NCBI GenBank assembly: GCA_964466465.1
Contig: CAYXNJ010000037.1
Location: 1 to 26,953, forward strand
Length of the DNA stretch: 26,953 bases
Reading direction: 5' to 3'
Source: Sulfurospirillum sp964466465
GTDB taxonomy: Bacteria; Campylobacterota; Campylobacteria; Campylobacterales; Sulfurospirillaceae
Each line of letters begins with the position of its first letter. Position 1 is the stretch's first letter. Below the pieces are notes generated by a model that was not told where the DNA came from, did not search any database, and worked only from the letters and a program-made list of their open reading frames with translations. Shown here piece by piece: positions 6,723-14,250 of the stretch. A program made the translations under genes and the position numbers.

Positions 6723-8788
6723 CTCTGTTTATAGCGTTTCCAAAGATTCCAAGCCACAAATAATGCGCCTAAAAAAAAGCCTGCTTCATCAGTAGCTGGA
6801 AGTGCAACAACGAGTAGTCCTGCAATGGACGCCGCTAAAAAGCGCTCTAGTACAGAAATAGGTGTCCACAAATAACCAATAGCAGCACAACCCCAGAGGA
6901 AAATCGCCAAAAGTGCTTTCGTCACAATATAAACGACCGCTAACACACTTGGATCACCTTGCAACATCAAAGAGGGGTCATACACTGCCATAAAAGGGAC
7001 GACAAAGCCTGCAATGGCGATTTGCGTTGCTTTAAAGCCGATTTTCATCGCGGAGACTTTTGCAATGGAAGCTGCCGCAAACGCTGCCAGTGCCACAGGT
7101 GGAGTAAGGTCAGCCATAATGCCAAAGTAGAAAACAAACATATGACTGACGATGAGAGGAACACCCAGTTTTAACAATGCAGGTGCTGCAATAGAGCTGG
7201 TGATGATGTAGTTAGGAATGGTAGGAATACCCATACCCAAGATAATACACGCTATCATGGTTAAGAACAGTGAAAGGAACAAACTCTTCTCTCCAACTTC
7301 AAGGATAAACCCAGCAAAGTTAGACGCTGCTCCTGTCAATGTCAGAACACCGATGATAACCCCAACAATCGCACACGCGATTCCCACACCTAAAGCTTGT
7401 TTTGCCCCATCAACCAGTGCTGTTTTCATGATTTTGAGTGTATCGCGCCCACCTTGTACCACAAAGTTAAGAACCACTAAAAGAGTGATAACACCCAGTA
7501 CAGGCACGATGCCCCACTCTAAAAACGATGAAGCCGCGAGTGCTATGGTAACCCAAAAGACATAACGCAGTGCCGTTTGAGAGATACGCGCAGCAAGGGC
7601 AGCACCTAAAATCAAGACCGATGTCAGTGTTAAGCCCATCATACCCGCAAACATAGGCGTAAAGCCATGAAACAGCATATAGACTAAAACCGCCAAAGGA
7701 AGGGCTAGATACCAACTCTCCTTAAGCTCTTTCCAAACATTGGGACACTGATCGGCAGGGATGCCTAAAAGTTTCAAACGTCCTGCTTCAAGATGTACCA
7801 TCCAAAATGCCGTCGCATAGTATAAAAGCGCTGGAATAATCGCCGCTTTAACAATGTCAGCATACGCAACATTCAGCGTCTCCGCCATAATGAACGCTAC
7901 CGCACCCATAACAGGAGGCATAATCTGCCCACCCATCGAAGCAGTGGCTTCAACGGCACCCGCAAACACAGGCGTATAGCCAAAACGGCGCATTAAGGGG
8001 ATGGTAAACTGCCCAACGGTTAGAACGTTTGCAACGCCAGAACCTGAGATGGTGCCCATAAGTCCCGAAGAGATAACCGCAACTTTTGCAGGTCCACCTT
8101 GTGCACGACCAACCAGCCCAAGGGCTAGAGCGTTAAAGAGGCGTATCATGCCTGCATGTTCTAAAAACGTTCCAAAAAGGATGAATAAGAAAATGTAGGT
8201 CGCTGAAACCAGCGTTGGAATACCAAGGATGCCATCGCTTCCAAGATAAAGTTGTCCTACAATCTGATCAAACCCAAACCCACGATGTGCAATGGAGAGT
8301 GGCAAATACTGCCCAAAAAAGCCATACGCCAAAAAGAGCGCACACACAATCGGCAATGCTATACCAACGACACGTCGCGCTGCTTCAAACACCAAGATAG
8401 ATGCCAATGTTGCTACGACCAAATCTGCCGTTGTGGGATCACCTGAGCGCTCAATGAGGTCTGCTTCAAAAATAAGATGGTAAAACCCAACAGAAAACCC
8501 CAGTAAAGAGAGCAAAACATCGTACCAAGGGATGCTTTGCTCTTTTCGCCCTCCTTTGGTTGCAGGGTAAAGCATAAAAATCAAAAACATCAAAAAGCTG
8601 ACATGCAACGCTCTGATGATTAAGCTAGAAAATGGATGAAACGCCGCAACAGAGATCTGATACGCAGAAAATGCAAGTGCTCCAAACACCACGAGCCTCG
8701 CACCCCAACCTAAAAGCTGACGCTGGTGACCGTGTTCTTCAAAATCAGAAGCCTCTTCGTGGACTTCTTCGTTGGCTAAGGCAGACAT
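6719..8788 (-). CDS. TRAP transporter permease, fused 4TM/12TM subunits (TAXI type)
   Basis: A 689-residue inner-membrane protein that fuses the small DctQ-like and large DctM-like TRAP subunits. After a short cytoplasmic N-terminus (about 1-28) there are many hydrophobic helices. The DctM-type part starts near 165 and shows the family signatures GTISGSGVANVLTVG (about 245-259), GQIMPPVMGAVAF (about 284-296), GMGIPTIPNYI (about 521-531) and the region ADLTPPVALAAFAAA (about 562-576). It uses an ion gradient to import the ligand delivered by the periplasmic receptor. GAAGGAA lies upstream of the ATG. It lies between the receptor gene (59-base gap with a hairpin) and DUF1850 (4-base overlap). 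The ligand cannot be told from sequence. Confidence 0.95.
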   Translation of the reverse strand: MSALANEEVHEEASDFEEHGHQRQLLGWGARLVVFGALAFSAYQISVAAFHPFSSLIIRALHVSFLMFLIFMLYPATKGGRKEQSIPWYDVLLSLLGFSVGFYHLIFEADLIERSGDPTTADLVVATLASILVFEAARRVVGIALPIVCALFLAYGFFGQYLPLSIAHRGFGFDQIVGQLYLGSDGILGIPTLVSATYIFLFILFGTFLEHAGMIRLFNALALGLVGRAQGGPAKVAVISSGLMGTISGSGVANVLTVGQFTIPLMRRFGYTPVFAGAVEATASMGGQIMPPVMGAVAFIMAETLNVAYADIVKAAIIPALLYYATAFWMVHLEAGRLKLLGIPADQCPNVWKELKESWYLALPLAVLVYMLFHGFTPMFAGMMGLTLTSVLILGAALAARISQTALRYVFWVTIALAASSFLEWGIVPVLGVITLLVVLNFVVQGGRDTLKIMKTALVDGAKQALGVGIACAIVGVIIGVLTLTGAASNFAGFILEVGEKSLFLSLFLTMIACIILGMGIPTIPNYIITSSIAAPALLKLGVPLIVSHMFVFYFGIMADLTPPVALAAFAAASIAKVSAMKIGFKATQIAIAGFVVPFMAVYDPSLMLQGDPSVLAVVYIVTKALLAIFLWGCAAIGYLWTPISVLERFLAASIAGLLVVALPATDEAGFFLGALFVAWNLWKRYKQR

Positions 8789-8825
8789 ATTGATTCCTTC
8801 AACATTAAAATCTATGAGATTAAGA

Positions 8826-8846
8826 AAAGCCCTATTTTAGGGCTTT
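8826..8846 (-). terminator. Hairpin between TRAP receptor and permease genes (attenuating terminator?)
   Basis: A perfect 9-bp stem (AAAGCCCTA with TAGGGCTTT, 3-base loop) lies just after the receptor stop codon. On the minus strand it is followed by TCTTAATCTC, so it resembles a weak terminator. It probably lets most transcripts end after the receptor gene and protects the receptor mRNA 3' end, giving more receptor than permease. Confidence 0.6.
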
Positions 8847-8847
8847 C

Positions 8848-9789
8848 TTATTTTATAACGCCTACTTCTTTGTAGTAACGCTCAGCACCAGGATGCAATG
8901 GCGCAGGAGGATTTTTCGCTGCATTAGCAAGACTAATAGCTTTAGCCGCAGCATGGGCTGCAACCATCTGGTCTAAGTTTTCAAACATTGTTTTAGTCAT
9001 CGTATAGACTGTTTTTTCAGAGACTCCTGAGTGTGTCACAAGGAAGTTTTGAACCGAAACGGTTTGAACATCCGCCGTTTGACCTTCATAAGTATTGGCA
9101 GGGATGATGCCTACTTGGTACGCAGGATCATCGATTTTTTTCACAATCGATTCAGGGATAGTCAAGAAAACCACTTTTTGAGAGGTGGCAAGATCACGAA
9201 GAGCGGCAACACCCGCACCAGAAGAGAGAAGTGTTACATCAAGCTGTCTGTTTTTCATCAGCTCAACAGACTCAGCATACGAGAGGTACTCAACTTTAGA
9301 GAAATCTTTATAACTAATGCCCGCAGCTTCTAAAATCTTTTTAGAATTTAACGCTGTGCCTGATTTTGGAGCACCAACAGAGATACGTTTACCTTTGATG
9401 TCATCAAATGACTTAATGCCAGAATCAGCAGCGGCAACAAAGTGAATGTAGTTTGGATAAAGTGCTGCAATAGTGCGAAGCTTATCGAGTGGCGCTTTAA
9501 AACCAGCCTCTGCATCGCCTTTATAGGCATCTGAAAAGGAATCACCCAAAGAGATAGCAGCTTCACCACGTCCTGCTTGAAGAAGATTGAGGTTTTCAAC
9601 ACTAGCCTTGGTTGCTTGCACCGCTGTTTTAGAATCAGGAATCGCTTTGGCATACATCTGCGAAAGTGCCACACCCAAAGGATAATAAATACCGCTAGTT
9701 CCACCTGTTAGAACATTGATAAACTCTGCAGCAGTTACGGCTGTTGCTAAACACATAGCTGCACTGATAGCTAAAAACGTTTTTCTCAT
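8848..9789 (-). CDS. TAXI family TRAP solute receptor (periplasmic)
   Basis: A 313-residue periplasmic binding protein. The signal peptide (residues 1-21) has a hydrophobic core cut after TAA or near it. The mature protein starts with the family hallmark FINVLTGGTSGIYYPLGVALSQMY (about 23-46) and has the SVENLNLLQAGRGEAAISLGD region (about 62-83) and a second-lobe motif ISVGAPKSGTALN (about 135-147), all typical of TAXI receptors. AGGAGT lies upstream of the ATG. It is first in the operon with the fused permease and DUF1850. TAXI ligands are poorly known (glutamate in one thermophile), so the substrate is open. An inverted repeat upstream at 9827-9875 may control expression. Confidence 0.94.
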   Translation of the reverse strand: MRKTFLAISAAMCLATAVTAAEFINVLTGGTSGIYYPLGVALSQMYAKAIPDSKTAVQATKASVENLNLLQAGRGEAAISLGDSFSDAYKGDAEAGFKAPLDKLRTIAALYPNYIHFVAAADSGIKSFDDIKGKRISVGAPKSGTALNSKKILEAAGISYKDFSKVEYLSYAESVELMKNRQLDVTLLSSGAGVAALRDLATSQKVVFLTIPESIVKKIDDPAYQVGIIPANTYEGQTADVQTVSVQNFLVTHSGVSEKTVYTMTKTMFENLDQMVAAHAAAKAISLANAAKNPPAPLHPGAERYYKEVGVIK

Positions 9790-9826
9790 CGATCACTCCT
9801 TGTGAAATTTTGATATTACAGTCAAG

Positions 9827-9875
9827 GTTTATTAAGCCCCATTAGTCTTATTTTATTCTGTGAGGCTCAATAAAC
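9827..9875 (-). repeat. Inverted repeat in the TRAP operon leader (operator or stem-loop)
   Basis: GTTTATTAAGCC (9827-9838) pairs with GGCTCAATAAAC (9864-9875) at 11 of 12 positions across a 25-base spacer. On the minus strand TATAAG (9878-9883) lies immediately upstream, so the repeat begins at the expected transcript start. It could be a two-site operator or a stable 5' stem-loop. No regulator gene is adjacent. Confidence 0.45.
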
Positions 9876-9971
9876 TTCTTATAATTTAACTTTAATGCAA
9901 ATTTCCTTGGAGAATCTAAAAAAGTCACACGTTTACATCTTTACTGTTAATGTGTTTCCATGCGAAGCATT

Positions 9972-10571
9972 TTAATAGCCAAGCTCCTCATCAACTAAAA
10001 TAATCGTCGTACGCCCTTCTTCATCCCCATTGATATAGGCAAATTTTTTACCAATATTACTCATGTTATGACGTGGCTCTTTGCCCATGCTGATAGCAAT
10101 GTTATTCATGCGTTCAATGTTTTTAGGGCTTGCAACGTCACGAATGCGCTTAAAACCCTCTTCTACATTTTCAACCAGTTTATTGATACCAGCGATAACA
10201 AGTACTTTTTTCGGTCCAAAAATCTGTGCAGCCACCCTGTTTCCACTACCATCGGCATTGACAAGTTCCCCATTTTTGGTCAGCGCATTGGTACCACAAA
10301 TGTAAAGATCAGAAACCAAGCCTTTACGTCTTCTCTCCACGTTTTCTTCCATGCTAATGCCCGCTTCGTATTGATTGTAAAGGGTGATGTCTTTACGAGA
10401 AGTAACATGATCATACAGTCCTATTTGTTTTACCGTCGTAGAACCACCAAAACCAATGCTCATATGAGGCTTAATGAAACTCATCGCAACACTGAGTGCT
10501 TCCTCTTGATTAGGGACGCAGATCAACTCAAAGCCATGCTTTTTATAAATTTTTTTGAGTGCTTCCATCAT
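9972..10571 (-). CDS. LUD domain protein (LutC / DUF162-like)
   Basis: A 199-residue LUD-domain protein. The fold's hallmarks are present: IGFGGSTTVKQIGLYD (about 39-54), an acidic and arginine-rich middle (NVERRRKGLVSDLYICGTNALTKNGELVN, about 75-105) and GPKKVLVIAGINKLV (about 118-132). The family includes LutC of the lactate-utilisation LutABC complex, but stand-alone LUD proteins such as this one, without lutA or lutB neighbours, have no proven role. The reading frame opens 16 codons earlier, but AGGAG sits five bases before the ATG at 10571, so that start is used; the adjacent ATG at 10568 is possible too. It is divergent from yebC and separated from the TRAP operon by 182 bases with its own likely promoter. 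Confidence 0.82.
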   Translation of the reverse strand: MMEALKKIYKKHGFELICVPNQEEALSVAMSFIKPHMSIGFGGSTTVKQIGLYDHVTSRKDITLYNQYEAGISMEENVERRRKGLVSDLYICGTNALTKNGELVNADGSGNRVAAQIFGPKKVLVIAGINKLVENVEEGFKRIRDVASPKNIERMNNIAISMGKEPRHNMSNIGKKFAYINGDEEGRTTIILVDEELGY

Positions 10572-10621
10572 AAAAACTCCTTCATTTTTTTGCCAAAATA
10601 ATACTCTTATTTTCAACAAGG

Positions 10622-10627
10622 TATAAT
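10622..10627 (+). promoter_or_regulatory. -10 element of yebC
   Basis: TATAAT lies 39 bases upstream of the yebC start. No good -35 is visible. The yebC ribosome site AAGGA follows at 10652-10656. Confidence 0.5.
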
Positions 10628-10666
10628 AAGAGAAATTTTATAACACACAAGAAGGAATATACCCCT

Positions 10667-11377
10667 ATGGGAAGAGCGTTTGAATACCGAAAAGCAGCAA
10701 AGATGAAACGTTGGGGAAATATGTCTCGCATATTTCCACGTCTTGGTAGAGCCATTATGATGGCAGCAAAAGAAGGTGGCGGAGACCCTGAGAGTAACGC
10801 AAAACTTCGTACCGCCATCCTCAATGCTAAAGCGGAAAATATGCCAAAAGATAACATCGATGCGGCGATTAAAAGAGCGCTTGGCAAAGATGCACAAACC
10901 CTTAGCGAAGTTACGTTTGAAGGTAAAGGACCGCATGGTTCACTCTTTTTTGTAGAGTGCGCCACCGACAACAATACCCGTACCGTTGCCAACATCAAAA
11001 GTGCCTTTAAAAAAGCGGGCGGCGAGATGCTTAACAACGGCTCACTTGACTTTATGTTCTCACGCAAAGCGGTTTTTGAATTTGCAAAAACAGCCGAGAT
11101 GGACATCGAAGAGCTAGAACTCGAGCTCATTGATGCAGGTCTTGAAGAGATCGAGGAAGAAGAAGGCGTAGTCCTTGTCTATGCAGACTATACCAATTTT
11201 GGAAGCTTGAGCGCGGCATTTGATCGCCTCGGCATTACCCTTACCAAAGCGACACTTGAACGCATTGCAAACACCCCTGTGAGCTTTAGCGAAGAGCAAA
11301 TGCCTGATGTAGAAAAAATCATTGAACGTATTGAAGAAGACGATGACGTTCAAGCCGTTTATACCAACATCGGTTAA
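10667..11377 (+). CDS. yebC: YebC/PmpR (TACO1) family protein
   Basis: A 236-residue cytoplasmic protein of standard YebC length. Signatures are the basic N-terminus GRAFEYRKAAKMKRWGNMSR (2-21), IMMAAKEGGGDPESNAKLR (about 30-48), NAKAENMPKDNIDAAIKRA (about 53-71) and the central VECATDNNTRTVANIKSAF region (about 96-114), followed by an acidic third domain. The family was first described as DNA-binding transcription regulators; homologues have more recently been tied to translation at difficult sequences such as proline runs. It is not next to ruvC here, unlike in many bacteria. It is transcribed alone, divergent from the LUD gene, and is closed by the terminator at 11385-11410. Confidence 0.95.
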   Translation: MGRAFEYRKAAKMKRWGNMSRIFPRLGRAIMMAAKEGGGDPESNAKLRTAILNAKAENMPKDNIDAAIKRALGKDAQTLSEVTFEGKGPHGSLFFVECATDNNTRTVANIKSAFKKAGGEMLNNGSLDFMFSRKAVFEFAKTAEMDIEELELELIDAGLEEIEEEEGVVLVYADYTNFGSLSAAFDRLGITLTKATLERIANTPVSFSEEQMPDVEKIIERIEEDDDVQAVYTNIG

Positions 11378-11384
11378 CCTTTTT

Positions 11385-11410
11385 AAGGGCTTTTTTTAAA
11401 AGCCCTTTTT
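11385..11410 (+). terminator. Rho-independent terminator after yebC
   Basis: A 10-bp stem AAGGGCTTTT / AAAAGCCCTT with a TTT loop runs into TTT, giving a T5 run in all (11406-11410). It lies eight bases after the yebC stop and before the convergent chemoreceptor gene. Confidence 0.88.
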
Positions 11411-11413
11411 ACC

Positions 11414-13081
11414 TTATACTGTTTTAAATTGAGCCAGTGTATTATTCAGTGCTCCAGAGAGTTTTGCGAGATGTTCAGCCGCAGAGGCAATCTCTTCAAC
11501 ACTTCTAGCATTTGAGCTCGAGAGAGAATTAATGATAGTAATTTTCTCGATGATAACACTATGAACGAGTTTAGCATTGTGTTCTGTTTTAATAACAACT
11601 TCATTGCTTGCTAAAACACTTTGCTCCAACATATTAACAGCTTCTTCTGTTTGCGTTTCAACTTCATTGGCAAGAAGCCCAAGTTTTTTAACACGTACAG
11701 CATTTATATTCATTTCGCCACTGATGTCACCAATGGATTGAACGATGACATTGATCGTTGAATTGGTTTCGATAAGGCTTTTTTGGGTTCGCTCCGCTAG
11801 CTTTCTTACCTCATCCGCTACTACGGCAAATCCACGTCCGTGCTCTCCTGCACGTGCTGCTTCAATAGCAGCGTTGAGTGCTAAGAGATTGGTTTGATCG
11901 GCAATATCTCCAATAACCTCAAGTACAACCCTCACCTGATTGGCTTCACTTGCTAGATGATTAAGACGGTCATTTATCATCGCTTCTGCTGCTACGGTTT
12001 GATTGAGCTGATTTATGGTTTCGTTGAGAATCCCTTGTGCTTTTTCAAGACTGCTTTGTGCAACAAGCGTAACATTTTTACTTTTATTGGCTTGTTCACT
12101 CGCGTCACTAATATCTTGTGCTACCTCTTTTGTATCACGTACCGTTTGCGCTACTATCGCCGACTCTTCTTCGGCTCTTTTGCCAATTTGTAAGCTTGTA
12201 TTGGAAAGCTCCTCTGCTATCGAGGCATTTTCCATAGCATTGTTTTTTGCTCCTGTAATTGCATGGGATATCTCTTCTAAAAGCGTATTGACGCTCTGCA
12301 TGGTGTCGTTGATTTCATCTTTGGTATTGGTTTGTATCGTACTCGATAAATCTTTGTTGGTAGCCATAGTGTGACAACCATCTGCCGCCAATTTTACTGA
12401 CTTGCTAACACTTCTTGAAATAATCAGTGAAAGAAAAATAGAAATAGCTATAGCTATAAGTGCCACAATTAACATCGTCGATTTAGAAAAAGATATGGTT
12501 ATTTTCCCTTGGTCATTTGCTTCAATGGCAATTTTTTTATTGAGAACTATGATTTTATCGAGTGTCGTTTCAGCGGCACTAAAAGTGACTTTATTGGCTT
12601 CGTATAACGTATAAAAATCTTTAAATAAATTTTTCTGTATCTCTACAGATTGATTATCGGCAAGCTTACGCGTCACTGCCTTTAGCTTTTCGACATCAAC
12701 CTTCCAAAGTGCCCACTCTTTTTCAAATTGTTTCCAAAGTACTTCTTCTTCTGCTGTTTGAGGTAATGGCTCATAAAGTTTCCAGCCTTTGTCTATGCGT
12801 TCCCAAATTGCTTTATCGTCTTCCAAAATTTTTGCAAATTCCTTTTGGGAGGTATAGTCATTTTCATAGATAGGAACTTCAAGAATATTTGCTTTGATAG
12901 CTGTTTGTCCCTCATTCACTATTTCTAATCCCAAAATAGAGGGCAATCTCACCTCGCTCACCTCTGTTAGGGCATTACCACACGACGTGATGCCATGACC
13001 ACCTGTAAAACTTGTCAATAAGAGCCCCGCTAAAGATACACCTAAAAGCAATATTAGTTTTGATTTGATTGTTTCAAACAT
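11414..13081 (-). CDS. Methyl-accepting chemotaxis protein
   Basis: A 555-residue chemoreceptor. Membrane helix 1 is at about 7-26 and helix 2 at about 200-222, enclosing a helical, tryptophan-rich periplasmic sensor of about 175 residues that looks like a four-helix-bundle domain. A HAMP-like segment follows (about 220-275), then the cytoplasmic signalling domain with the invariant hairpin tip at about 393-432 (IADQTNLLALNAAIEAARAG, then EHGRGFAVVADEVRKLAERT) that contacts CheA and CheW. It ends QFKTV with no CheR/CheB-docking pentapeptide. AAGGAG lies 9 bases before the ATG. The ligand is unknown. It is transcribed away from the small XRE gene, whose palindromic sites lie 144-214 bases upstream, so shared control is possible. 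Confidence 0.96.
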   Translation of the reverse strand: MFETIKSKLILLLGVSLAGLLLTSFTGGHGITSCGNALTEVSEVRLPSILGLEIVNEGQTAIKANILEVPIYENDYTSQKEFAKILEDDKAIWERIDKGWKLYEPLPQTAEEEVLWKQFEKEWALWKVDVEKLKAVTRKLADNQSVEIQKNLFKDFYTLYEANKVTFSAAETTLDKIIVLNKKIAIEANDQGKITISFSKSTMLIVALIAIAISIFLSLIISRSVSKSVKLAADGCHTMATNKDLSSTIQTNTKDEINDTMQSVNTLLEEISHAITGAKNNAMENASIAEELSNTSLQIGKRAEEESAIVAQTVRDTKEVAQDISDASEQANKSKNVTLVAQSSLEKAQGILNETINQLNQTVAAEAMINDRLNHLASEANQVRVVLEVIGDIADQTNLLALNAAIEAARAGEHGRGFAVVADEVRKLAERTQKSLIETNSTINVIVQSIGDISGEMNINAVRVKKLGLLANEVETQTEEAVNMLEQSVLASNEVVIKTEHNAKLVHSVIIEKITIINSLSSSNARSVEEIASAAEHLAKLSGALNNTLAQFKTV

Positions 13082-13224
13082 AATATTTTACTCCTTATTT
13101 TCTGATACAAATTTCTATTCTTAAATTATTATTATTAGTTCTGAAACTTTAATACAAATTCAGTCATTTAATAGTTGTTTTGTTAAGTATCATATATGAC
13201 TAATTTGTGACCAATGATTAAAAT

Positions 13225-13240
13225 TTATCCTATAGGATAA
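13225..13240. promoter_or_regulatory. Upstream palindrome, probable XRE operator 1
   Basis: TTATCCTATAGGATAA is a perfect 16-bp palindrome. A nearly identical copy lies 55 bp downstream, next to the start of the XRE gene. Paired identical palindromes in front of a small helix-turn-helix gene usually mark autoregulation. This copy is also placed to act on the divergent chemoreceptor gene. Confidence 0.65.
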
Positions 13241-13279
13241 TGATTTCAGCATTATATAACACTAAAGTTATATTAACAC

Positions 13280-13295
13280 TTAACCTATAGGATAA
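13280..13295. promoter_or_regulatory. Downstream palindrome, probable XRE operator 2
   Basis: TTAACCTATAGGATAA matches operator 1 at 15 of 16 positions with the CCTATAGG core intact. Its AGGA (13289-13292) is the only ribosome-site-like sequence before the ATG at 13302, so a bound repressor, or the sequence itself in RNA, could affect initiation directly. Confidence 0.6.
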
Positions 13296-13301
13296 ATTAA
13301 G

Positions 13302-13562
13302 ATGGAAGAAAATTTTAGTAATGCTACGGACAAAGAGATTCAAAAATTTTATTCAGAGGTATCAAAACAAGTCAAACAACTACGTACAGATGCCAACATG
13401 ACACAACTGGATTTATCCCTTGAAATTGGCATAAAATCCGTGGCTTTTTACTCAAATTGCGAGAATAATCGTTATGGAAAACATTTTAATTTAGAGCATA
13501 TCTATAAAATTTCAAAGGTATTTAATATACCTTTATCACTCTTTTTTAGTACTATGTCATAA
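13302..13562 (+). CDS. Small XRE-family helix-turn-helix regulator
   Basis: An 86-residue protein, almost all of it one HTH domain (about 15-83). The pattern VKQLRTDANMTQLDLSLEIGI followed by a recognition-helix region (KSVAFYSNCENN) and the closing NLEHIYKISKVFNIPLSLFF is the Cro/C1 type. It has no effector domain, so it is probably a DNA-binding dimer. Two near-identical CCTATAGG palindromes precede it (13225-13240 and 13280-13295), suggesting self-repression. Similar small regulators accompany restriction-modification, phage or toxin systems, but none of these is next to it; the neighbours are a chemoreceptor and an amino-acid exporter. Its target beyond itself is unknown. Confidence 0.85.
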   Translation: MEENFSNATDKEIQKFYSEVSKQVKQLRTDANMTQLDLSLEIGIKSVAFYSNCENNRYGKHFNLEHIYKISKVFNIPLSLFFSTMS

Positions 13563-13578
13563 TGCGCTATCTAATTCA

Positions 13579-14193
13579 TTACTTCTGTGTTACAGCCAAT
13601 TGTATGCCAAGCCCTGCAAAGGTCAATGCAAAACCTTTTTGCAGCCACATTTGTACACGGCGTGATTCCATAACACTGTGACGAAATTCATGCGCTAAAA
13701 GACCATAAATTACAAAAACAACAAACGTCATCAGCATAAACACAGCGCTTAAAACCAACATATCTCCCAATGGCGATGTCGTTTCAGGTTTTATAAATTG
13801 CGGCAAAAACGCCAAAAAGAAAATGGTCAGTTTTGGATTGAGGATGTTCAGTAAAAACGCTTTGGTCGCTAAGGAAAGTGCGCTTGAGCGTGTTGGTAAG
13901 GATTGCACTTCAAAACCACTTTTATCTCTCCATGTCATCACCGCAAGATAGAACAAGTATAAAACACCTGCAAACTTTAACACTTCAAACGCAAGTGCGC
14001 TCGTGTGCATAATGGCTGCTAGTCCAAAAATCGTCGCTAAAAGGTGAGGAATAATCCCTGCTGTACATCCTAGTGCAGCATAAACACTGGCTTTTCGCCC
14101 TTGTGCTAAACCTATTGATATGGTAAAAATAACACCTGTTCCAGGGATGAGCACAACAATCAATGAAGTAATCAGAAATTCAACGCTAATCAT
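13579..14193 (-). CDS. LysE/RhtB family amino-acid exporter
   Basis: A 204-residue inner-membrane protein with about six helices, the usual LysE family size. The family signature VLIPGTGVIFTISIGLAQGRKAS (about 14-36) and the mid-protein motif FLLNILNPKLTIFFLAFLPQF (about 112-132) are clear. Such carriers export amino acids such as lysine, threonine or homoserine; the substrate here is not predictable. The ATG has AGGAG eight bases upstream, but that ribosome site lies inside a hairpin (14200-14222). It follows the MOSC gene on the same strand after 57 bases. Confidence 0.93.
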   Translation of the reverse strand: MISVEFLITSLIVVLIPGTGVIFTISIGLAQGRKASVYAALGCTAGIIPHLLATIFGLAAIMHTSALAFEVLKFAGVLYLFYLAVMTWRDKSGFEVQSLPTRSSALSLATKAFLLNILNPKLTIFFLAFLPQFIKPETTSPLGDMLVLSAVFMLMTFVVFVIYGLLAHEFRHSVMESRRVQMWLQKGFALTFAGLGIQLAVTQK

Positions 14194-14199
14194 ACAAAA

Positions 14200-14222
14200 G
14201 CTCCTATCTAAAAGGATAGAGC
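14200..14222 (-). promoter_or_regulatory. Hairpin enclosing the lysE-like ribosome binding site
   Basis: On the minus strand GCTCTATC pairs with GATAGGAGC (one bulged C on the opposite arm in plus-strand terms), loop CTTTTA. The AGGAG ribosome site is in the 3' arm, so the fold would hide it. The arm is followed by TTTTG, so the same fold may act as a weak terminator after the MOSC gene. Confidence 0.5.
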
Positions 14223-14250
14223 AATTTTATCACAGATTGTCACGTTAGGC

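Larger units (their letters stand above)
13082..13301. promoter_or_regulatory. Divergent region between chemoreceptor and XRE regulator
   Basis: This AT-rich 220-base region holds the chemoreceptor ribosome site (AAGGAG, minus strand, near 13091-13096), the two palindromes at 13225-13240 and 13280-13295, and the XRE start. No sigma70 promoter with both boxes stands out; GATAAT at 13236-13241 and TATAAC at 13255-13260 are possible -10 boxes for the plus strand. Confidence 0.45.

Noticed and set aside
10068..10601. Long plus-strand frame of 177 codons opposite the LUD gene
   Set aside because: It is antisense to a clear LUD-domain protein, its composition is that of a shadow frame, and it has no good ribosome site.
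10582..11130. Minus-strand frame of 182 codons opposite yebC
   Set aside because: The serine- and alanine-rich product is the complement of the yebC coding sequence and shows no domain.
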